In this document: positions 1-4,399 of the stretch, in pieces
How positions within the stretch are numbered: position 1 is the stretch's first letter
How the letters are laid out: each line of letters opens with the position of its first letter
Origin: an uncultured Lachnospiraceae bacterium
GTDB taxonomy: Bacteria > Bacillota > Clostridia > Lachnospirales > Lachnospiraceae
Assembly: GCA_910578885.1 (NCBI GenBank)
Contig: CAJTSH010000076.1
Coordinates: 1-8,101 of the forward strand
Length of the DNA stretch: 8,101 nt
Direction: 5' to 3'
The notes under the pieces: generated by a model
Database searches by the model: none
Seen by the model: the letters and a program-made list of their open reading frames with translations, nothing else
Told to the model about the DNA's origin: nothing
Program-made: the position numbers and the translations under genes

Positions 1-2
1 GG

Positions 3-278
3 GTGCTGACCGACTATCTGCATCTACTGGAAGATTGGAAAATGCGGTATGCTCCGAAAACACCGGACGATACGCTGGATGACCGCTTTGTGGAAGCCTG
101 CCAGATGTTCGATCATATCGAATATCTGGCAGATATTTTGACAGTGGGTGGTCTGGAAGAACGTGTTGCCGTGGTGGACGAGCTGATGAAAGACGGTAAA
201 ATCACCTTTCTGAAAGACTACACCGCACGAAAGAAAAAGGAGGTGGCGCACCATGGCGAAGAACCGGAAAACGCCTGA
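3..278 (+). CDS. Unrecognised protein upstream of helicase, probably 5'-truncated by the window edge
   Basis: An open frame runs from the window edge to a TGA at 276-278. A GTG sits at position 3, but only two bases precede it and no ribosome site can be seen, so the true start is probably upstream and this is the C-terminal 91 residues of a longer protein. The visible part is acidic and helical, with a basic stretch (ARKKKEV) near the end. I recognise no domain. The gene overlaps the next one by 26 bases, and its last codons contain the AGGAGG ribosome site for the helicase, which suggests translational coupling. A primase or replication partner protein would fit the position, because the helicase has no primase domain of its own, but that is inference from context only. 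Confidence 0.6.
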   Translation: MLTDYLHLLEDWKMRYAPKTPDDTLDDRFVEACQMFDHIEYLADILTVGGLEERVAVVDELMKDGKITFLKDYTARKKKEVAHHGEEPENA

Positions 279-1626
279 TATGAATTTGCCTGTCTGGTTT
301 GACGGGCAGAACATCAACGAAGCTCTGTTTTGTGAAGAATTCCTGCAAGAGCGCAGAATCATCTTCACAAACAGGGCTTTCTTTACGCCCAATGGACGGG
401 TAACAGATGATATTGTCCTGCGGGGCGAGGTTTACGAAAAGCTGAAAAACTACACCATCAGCAGCGTACCGCAGAAGATCAAAAACATCATGGAATTGCT
501 GAAACTGGAAGCAATGGTTGATGATTTTCCTCCGCAGCCTGACCGCATCCATGTTGCCAACGGAACGCTCATGCTGGATGGGAGATTTATTGAGGGAAAA
601 AAGGAAATCGTACAGAGCCGCTTGCCTGTTTCCTACAATCCAAACGCTGCTGCACCTGCTCTGTGGCTGAACTTTCTGGATGGTTTGCTCTATGAAGAAG
701 ATATTCCTACCTTGCAGGAGTTTATCGGCTATTGCCTGATTCCCTCCAATAAGGGACAGCGCATGATGGTGATTAAGGGTAACGGCGGCGAGGGCAAATC
801 TCAAATCGGTGCGGTGCTGTCCGCTATATTCGGCACAAATATGAAAGATGGCAGCATCGGCAAAATTTCCGAAAACCGCTTCGCCCGTGCCGATCTGGAA
901 CACATCCTGCTGTGCGTGGATGATGATATGCGGATGGAAGCCCTGCGCCAGACCAACTATGTAAAATCCATCGTGACTGCACAGGGCAAGATGGACTTGG
1001 AACGCAAGGGCAGGCAGAGTTATCAGGGATGGATGTTTGCCCGATTGCTGGCATTCAGCAACGGCGATCTGCAAGCCCTGTATGACCGCAGCGATGGATT
1101 TTACCGCAGACAGCTTGTGCTGACTACCAAGGAAAAGCCCATGGACAGAGCCGACGATCCCGACCTTGCGGAGAAGATGAAAGCCGAAGCCGAGGGGATT
1201 TTCCTCTGGGCATTTGAAGGCTTACAGCGGCTTGTTGCCAATAATTTTAAGTTTTCGGAGAGTGACCGCATCTGTGAAAACCGGGAAGCGGTCAAGCGTG
1301 ACAATAACAACATTTTTGACTTCATGGATTCCGAGGGATACATCCGGCGCAAGGCGGATGCGTCCATTAGTTCCAAGGATTTTTATGCGATCTATCGCCT
1401 GTGGTGTGAGGAAAACTCCCTTGCCCCTCTGAAATCCCGCAGTTTCAGCGATGCCATGGTTGCCAATGCGAAGAAATTTAATTTGGAGCATTGCAACAAC
1501 ATCACCAACTCTGCCGGACGACGGGTATGGGGATTCATGGGTGTGGAAGCTGTGACACGACCTAATATAAATGGGTTTTACGACGTTTCGCCATGTACGT
1601 ACGTACCGGAGGAATGGCAGGACTAA
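253..1626 (+). CDS. D5/P4-family SF3 helicase, phage/plasmid replication type
   Basis: A 457-residue protein resembling the helicase part of phage/plasmid D5/P4-type primase-helicases. These are hexameric ATPases that unwind DNA at a replication origin. Residues about 95-165 look like the D5_N region (NGTLMLDG near 103-110). Walker A is GNGGEGKS at 176-183, Walker B is ILLCVDDDM at 218-226, an SF3 motif C-like stretch (FARLLAFSN) is at 262-270, and candidate arginine-finger residues R285/R286 lie in GFYRRQLVL. The C-terminal part (about 370-440) looks like the winged-helix domain usual at the end of this family. No TOPRIM or archaeo-eukaryotic primase domain is visible, so the protein is helicase only. 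The start ATG has AGGAGG at 238-243, nine bases upstream. The role is probably replication of the excised circular element. Confidence 0.88.
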   Translation: MAKNRKTPDMNLPVWFDGQNINEALFCEEFLQERRIIFTNRAFFTPNGRVTDDIVLRGEVYEKLKNYTISSVPQKIKNIMELLKLEAMVDDFPPQPDRIHVANGTLMLDGRFIEGKKEIVQSRLPVSYNPNAAAPALWLNFLDGLLYEEDIPTLQEFIGYCLIPSNKGQRMMVIKGNGGEGKSQIGAVLSAIFGTNMKDGSIGKISENRFARADLEHILLCVDDDMRMEALRQTNYVKSIVTAQGKMDLERKGRQSYQGWMFARLLAFSNGDLQALYDRSDGFYRRQLVLTTKEKPMDRADDPDLAEKMKAEAEGIFLWAFEGLQRLVANNFKFSESDRICENREAVKRDNNNIFDFMDSEGYIRRKADASISSKDFYAIYRLWCEENSLAPLKSRSFSDAMVANAKKFNLEHCNNITNSAGRRVWGFMGVEAVTRPNINGFYDVSPCTYVPEEWQD

Positions 1627-1657
1627 TTCTCGCTGTTCCTTTTGGTACGTATGTACA
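1594..1657. repeat. Long imperfect inverted repeat with TACGTAC core across the helicase stop codon
   Basis: Bases 1594-1607 (TGTACGTACGTACC) pair with 1644-1657 (GGTACGTATGTACA) with a single G-T wobble. The stem continues inward: 1608-1610 with 1641-1643, one bulged T at 1640, then 1611-1618 with 1632-1639, leaving a loop at 1619-1631. This gives about 25 pairs, including several G-T pairs. The helicase stop (1624-1626) lies in the loop. The outer part of each arm is itself palindromic or nearly so (GTACGTACGTAC). No clean T-run follows, so it is not a typical terminator. It could be a protein-binding site linked to replication, or an RNA structure affecting the 3' end. Confidence 0.6.
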
Positions 1658-2026
1658 CAGCATTTTACCCGTTGTTCTCTATTTATGGAAACAGTCAGCG
1701 GTCAGAACTGACCTGTTGTCGGGCATTGAAAATCAATGGTAATGGAAACAGCAAAGTTTTTGGCCGCAAGACGAAACTATTTCACTAAATCGTGCTTCTC
1801 CAAACCATGCACCCGGTTCGCGGAACAGTAGGTGTTTTCACTGTTCAAAACTAAACCGCACGGAACAGCAAAGTGGGATATATGCCTATATGGACAGAGT
1901 ATCGCACCCACAAAATGAAAGCGATTTAGGAGAAAGCAGATTTTTCACTGTTCGGTGCATCTGCTCCGCTTTGGGGAGTAGCTATTGCACCAAACTACAA
2001 ATTAAAAATATGGAGGAATTTTCAAT
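1658..2026. repeat. Non-coding region with scattered GGAACAG-type motifs, possible replication origin
   Basis: No credible gene is present in these 369 bases. A short motif recurs in both orientations: GGAAACAG at 1687-1694 and 1744-1751, GGAACAG at 1822-1828 and 1862-1868, and CTGTTC at 1841-1846 and 1948-1953. A further CTGTTCC is at 1633-1639, inside the preceding hairpin. TTTTCACTGTTC occurs twice as an exact 12-bp direct repeat (1835-1846 and 1942-1953). CAGCAAAGT occurs at 1749-1757 and 1866-1874. GAACAGT/ACTGTTC form a 7-bp dyad (1823-1829 and 1840-1846), and GGTCAG/CTGACC a hairpin at 1700-1713. Position just after a replicative helicase makes an iteron-bearing origin plausible, but this is unproven. 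Confidence 0.45.
1935..1991. repeat. Alternative hairpins upstream of the small HTH-like gene
   Basis: AGCAGAT at 1935-1941 pairs with ATCTGCT at 1959-1965, with CAC/GTG pairing further inside. GGTGCA at 1954-1959 can instead pair with TGCACC at 1986-1991, enclosing a small CTCC/GGAG hairpin (1964-1978). The two folds share bases and exclude each other. They lie 35-90 bases before the start of the next gene, so they could be a leader RNA switch, an operator, or part of an origin. Confidence 0.4.
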
Positions 2027-2242
2027 ATGAATGTACGCAACGAAATCAAGGCACAGATCATCCGTGCCGGAATGACCATGCAGGAAGTGGTTGACCTGCT
2101 CTCAGACGAGTATGGTTGGAGCGACAGCGTTTCCAACCTATCCGCAAAATTGCAGCGGGAAAGCATCCGATACAAGGAAGTATTGGAACTTGCCGATGTG
2201 CTGGGATACGACATCGTATGGCAGCAAAGACGGGAGAAGTGA
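2027..2242 (+). CDS. Small helix-turn-helix-like protein (DUF6471-like)
   Basis: A 71-residue protein with ATG start and GGAGG at 2012-2016, ten bases upstream. The pattern resembles the small XRE-like DUF6471 proteins of clostridial mobile elements: an N-terminal helix (residues 3-13), the segment MTMQEVVDLLSDEYGW (16-31), a likely recognition-helix region ending in LSAKLQRESI (38-47), and a C-terminal LELADVLGYDIVW (53-65). The fold suggests DNA binding, but no target is known to me. It sits between two structured non-coding regions and upstream of oriT, so binding to one of those, or acting as an accessory mobilization or replication factor, is plausible. The family assignment is from memory of the pattern and is moderately sure; the function is not known. 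Confidence 0.7.
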   Translation: MNVRNEIKAQIIRAGMTMQEVVDLLSDEYGWSDSVSNLSAKLQRESIRYKEVLELADVLGYDIVWQQRREK

Positions 2243-2275
2243 TGCCCCGGCAACAGCCTTTCGCATCGCCCGTCC

Positions 2276-2436
2276 CCATAGGCGCACCGCTGCCTATGGA
2301 TGGCAGTGAAAAATGCGATTTTCGCTGCCACCGTCTGCAAGAGGAGGTTCACCGGAACAGATTCATGCAGACGTGCTGACCATGGGCAAAGTTGCAGACA
2401 TTTTCGCCTTGGTCAGCAGAGGTTGCCGCAGCAACC
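2276..2436. other. Nearly gapless array of five stem-loops upstream of oriT
   Basis: Consecutive stems: CCATAGGC/GCCTATGG at 2276-2283 and 2292-2299 (8 bp); a 12-bp stem at 2301-2312 and 2319-2330 with one G-T wobble and a 6-base loop; CGTCTGCA/TGCAGACG at 2332-2339 and 2366-2373 (8 bp), with a small GTTC/GAAC hairpin inside its loop; TGCTGACCA/TGGTCAGCA at 2374-2382 and 2410-2418 (9 bp); and GGTTGC/GCAACC at 2421-2426 and 2431-2436 around a CGCA loop. Gaps between neighbouring stems are only 0-2 bases. No T-runs follow, so these are not terminators. Candidates are a single-strand replication origin (sso), an extended oriT or initiator-binding region, or a structured RNA. Confidence 0.6.
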
Positions 2437-2443
2437 GCACTCC

Positions 2444-2466
2444 CCCTCGGGAGAGCCCTCGGAGAG
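2444..2466. repeat. Short tandem repeat CCCTCGG(G)AGAG
   Basis: CCCTCGGGAGAG (2444-2455) is followed at once by CCCTCGGAGAG (2456-2466), a second copy missing one G. It separates the stem-loop array from the putative oriT. Its role is unknown; it could be a binding site or simple slippage. Confidence 0.55.
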
Positions 2467-2470
2467 CCCA

Positions 2471-2535
2471 CGGCACTTTGCAGCCAGTATGGATGAAAGT
2501 GTCATAGTGGGTTATTACACTTTGAAAAAGTGCCG
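2471..2535 (+). other. oriT: Putative origin of transfer (oriT), MobV/pMV158 type
   Basis: TAGTGGGTTA at 2505-2514 closely matches the nick-site core of the pMV158 oriT (TAGTGTG/TTA), which predicts cleavage between 2511 and 2512. As in pMV158, the core lies in the loop of a small hairpin, here AAAGTGT (2496-2502) with ACACTTT (2517-2523). It is flanked by a competing arm, CACTTT at 2474-2479, which can pair with AAAGTG at 2496-2501. The outermost arms CGGCACTTT (2471-2479) and AAAGTGCCG (2527-2535) are a perfect 9-bp inverted repeat. The site lies about 50 bases before the MobV relaxase start, where MobV-type oriTs normally lie. The relaxase would bind the folded single strand, nick it and attach to the 5' end. 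Confidence 0.72.
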
Positions 2536-2585
2536 TTTCCCGGTTTTCCCGCTGTCTGCAAATCTCAAAGAAAGGACAAAAATCC

Positions 2586-3875
2586 ATGTCAAGAAATGAC
2601 GGAATAGACCGCACCGCAGCCCGGAATCAGGACTTACCGACGCCGGACGATGTAGCAAAAATACAGGAACACAATGAGCGTGAAAAGGACAGTTACAGCA
2701 ATCAGGATATTGTGCCGGAACGCACTCCGCTGAATGTTCACTTCAAAGATCCTACCGATGATTATGTGAAAATGTTTGAGCAGATGGAACAGGATGGCGT
2801 GATTTCCACCAGAGGGTTGAAACCGGATGCCATCAAATACGGTGAGTTGGTATTCGATGTGAACTCCGCTTACTTCTACAACCACGGCGGCTATGAATTT
2901 GCAAAACAGTTTTATGCCGATGCCTATAAAGCCGCCGTGGAGATCGTGGGCGGTGAGCAGTATATCCTTTCCGCTGTGATGCACGCCGATGAGCGTAACC
3001 GGGCCATGTCCGAAGCATTGGGCGAGGATGTGTACCACTATCACCTCCATGTGGTTTATATCCCGGTGGTAGAAAAGCAGATCCTTTGGTCGAAGCGGTG
3101 TAAGGATGAATCCCTCCGGGGAACAGTAAAGGAAACGATCATGCAGGTCAGCCGAAGTAAGAAATGGGATTCCAAGCCAGTGCTTGACGAGGATGGAAAT
3201 CCAAAGCTCAATGAAAAAGGAAAAAAGATTTTGAGGTCATCCTACAGTGTATTGCAGGATGACTTTTTTCATTTCATGCGTGCTGCCGGATATGACGATG
3301 TGGAGCGTGGAGAGCGTGGCAGCACCGAAGAACATCTGACAGTGACGCAGTTCAAGGTACAGGCTGAGCAGCAGCGGTTGGAAGCTGTGATCGGACAGGT
3401 GGCACAGGCAGAACAGAGTTTGGAGGATGCCAAAGCTGCCACGGAGAAACAGAAAAAGAAACTGGAAGTTCTGCAAAAGGAGACAAAGGCGGCTAAGACC
3501 ATTGCGCTGACGGTGCAGGATATTGAAGCGATGGGAAAGAAAGCCACATTCGGAAACAAGATCACGCTGACAACGGATGAATGTGACACACTCAAACGCT
3601 ATGCGGTCAACGGTATTATCGCTAATGCTGACAACAAGCGACTGAAAGAAAAATTGGCTTCCGCAGAAAAGACGGTTTCCATCTGGAAACAGCGGTACGA
3701 AGCAGTAAATGAAAAATATATGGAACTCAAACAGAAAGCCCAGCCTTTCTTGGATGCACTGGAAATCGCATCTGAAAAGGTTCGGGCTTTTATCAATTCT
3801 ATCCTCGCCAGAGGAAAGGAAACACAGGAACACAAAGCACCTGCCCGTAAGCGTGGACAGGGCATGGAAATTTGA
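2586..3875 (+). CDS. mobV: MobV-family relaxase (Pre/Mob, plasmid recombination/mobilization protein)
   Basis: A 429-residue relaxase that would nick oriT and lead the strand into a recipient through a helper conjugation system. Motif I is clear: HNER at 29-32, then SNQDI (38-42), R46 and N50. It lines up with pMV158 MobM, where the histidine of HNER is the catalytic residue, so H29 is the likely nucleophile. The metal-binding region has HADE (133-136) and HYHLH (151-155). The histidine cluster is separated from HADE by about 14 residues instead of the short gap in MobM (DESTPHMH). Residues about 255-400 are rich in Q, E and K with heptad-like spacing, suggesting a coiled coil for oligomerisation. 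The start ATG follows AAGGA at 2572-2576. No coupling protein or type IV secretion gene is visible, so transfer must rely on a helper. Confidence 0.92.
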   Translation: MSRNDGIDRTAARNQDLPTPDDVAKIQEHNEREKDSYSNQDIVPERTPLNVHFKDPTDDYVKMFEQMEQDGVISTRGLKPDAIKYGELVFDVNSAYFYNHGGYEFAKQFYADAYKAAVEIVGGEQYILSAVMHADERNRAMSEALGEDVYHYHLHVVYIPVVEKQILWSKRCKDESLRGTVKETIMQVSRSKKWDSKPVLDEDGNPKLNEKGKKILRSSYSVLQDDFFHFMRAAGYDDVERGERGSTEEHLTVTQFKVQAEQQRLEAVIGQVAQAEQSLEDAKAATEKQKKKLEVLQKETKAAKTIALTVQDIEAMGKKATFGNKITLTTDECDTLKRYAVNGIIANADNKRLKEKLASAEKTVSIWKQRYEAVNEKYMELKQKAQPFLDALEIASEKVRAFINSILARGKETQEHKAPARKRGQGMEI

Positions 3876-3891
3876 TGGAGGTAACTGCCTA

Positions 3892-4077
3892 TTGAAGAAA
3901 TATTATGAGGATGCAAAATATAATGCGGCATTTGTCTGCTGTGTAGATGTTATGAGCCAGATGCTCCAAAAATATGGACATCAGGTTTTGGATAAATTGG
4001 AACAGGATGCCCCGCAGAAAGTGGAGCATTCCGAGGAAAGTAATCAAGCGCAGCCTTTGACGGATAAGGCAGCGTAA
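3892..4077 (+). CDS. Small protein after the relaxase, TTG start, function unknown
   Basis: A 61-residue frame starts at TTG 3892, with a strong GGAGG at 3877-3881, ten bases upstream and only one base after the relaxase stop. This placement decides the start; the frame stays open further upstream, but only inside the relaxase gene. The protein begins with MKKYYEDAKYNAAFV, has two adjacent cysteines (CC at 16-17) and a short amphipathic helix, and ends in a polar, glutamate/glutamine-rich tail. I do not recognise a family. It is probably co-transcribed with the relaxase and ends just before the inverted repeat at 4090. A helper role in mobilization is possible but not shown. Confidence 0.6.
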   Translation: MKKYYEDAKYNAAFVCCVDVMSQMLQKYGHQVLDKLEQDAPQKVEHSEESNQAQPLTDKAA

Positions 4078-4089
4078 AAAATTACAATT

Positions 4090-4140
4090 TACACGTTGCG
4101 TATTCGATGTAGCTATGCTATAATGATTACGCAACGTGTA
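4090..4140 (+). promoter_or_regulatory. Promoter flanked by 13-bp inverted operator repeats for the regulator-recombinase operon
   Basis: TACACGTTGCGTA (4090-4102) and TACGCAACGTGTA (4128-4140) are perfect inverted copies. Between them is an extended -10, TGCTATAAT, with TATAAT at 4119-4124. TTGCGT at 4096-4101 is a weak -35 with 17-bp spacing, lying inside the left arm. The predicted transcription start (about 4131) falls in the right arm. Each arm is also an imperfect palindrome (TACnC...GnGTA), as expected for a dimer-binding site. A protein bound at both arms would block the promoter. The first gene downstream encodes a small HTH protein, so autoregulation is likely. Confidence 0.68.
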
Positions 4141-4153
4141 TTTTTTGTTTTTT
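4090..4153 (+). terminator. Probable terminator of the mob operon, overlapping the downstream promoter
   Basis: The same 13-bp arms (4090-4102 and 4128-4140) would form an RNA hairpin with a 25-base loop in transcripts coming from the relaxase side. TTTTTT at 4141-4146 and TTTTTT again at 4148-4153 follow directly. The loop is longer than in typical intrinsic terminators, so efficiency is uncertain. Transcripts starting at the internal promoter would lack the left arm and could not form it. Confidence 0.5.
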
Positions 4154-4168
4154 ATGGAGAAAAGATTG

Positions 4169-4399
4169 ATGGATTGTAAGAACAGAATTATCAAGTTGCG
4201 GGAAAGCACAGGACTGAACCGGAAAGATTTTTGTAAGCTCGTTCATATCCCTTACCGGACTATGACCGAGTGGGAATTGGATAACCGCCATGCACCGGAT
4301 TATGTGCTGTGGCTTTTGGAGTATTATATCCGCAACGAGGGACTTATGGTAAAAGAAATGAATGAGGGAGGTGGAGATTCTGAAAAAGAAACAAACTAA
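4169..4399 (+). CDS. Small XRE-like helix-turn-helix regulator
   Basis: A 76-residue protein. ATG 4169 is preferred because GGAG at 4156-4159 lies nine bases upstream; an in-frame ATG at 4154 overlaps that site and has only T-runs before it. Residues about 5-55 match a compact XRE-like fold: NRIIKLREST, then GLNRKDFCKLVHIPYRTMTEWE (15-36) as the helix-turn-helix, then a conserved-looking DNRHAPDYVLWLLEYYI. The likely role is to bind the paired repeats flanking its own promoter (4090-4140) and so set expression of itself and the recombinase. Its 3' end overlaps the recombinase frame and contains that gene's ribosome site, which favours coupled translation. Whether it represses or activates is not visible. 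Confidence 0.82.
   Translation: MDCKNRIIKLRESTGLNRKDFCKLVHIPYRTMTEWELDNRHAPDYVLWLLEYYIRNEGLMVKEMNEGGGDSEKETN

Noticed and set aside
202..1074. Long open frame on the - strand opposite the helicase
   Set aside because: It is rich in H, Q and C with no domain pattern, and lies opposite a gene with clear SF3 motifs. It is a shadow of the helicase codons.
2027..2242. Labelling the 71-residue protein as phosphoribosylglycinamide formyltransferase, as I recall seeing for similar proteins
   Set aside because: It is far too short and has no folate or nucleotide-binding motif; the pattern is helix-turn-helix-like.
2444..2466. CRISPR-like repeat
   Set aside because: There are only two adjacent 11-12 bp copies with no spacers and no cas genes.
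2300..2599. A 99-codon open frame on the + strand across the stem-loop region and oriT
   Set aside because: It crosses the hairpin array, the tandem repeat and oriT, overlaps the relaxase start, has no good ribosome site, and its translation looks like random composition.
4090..4140. Recombinase attachment site in the 13-bp inverted repeat
   Set aside because: Its position around a promoter, inside the element and upstream of the regulator, fits an operator better. No element end is visible there.
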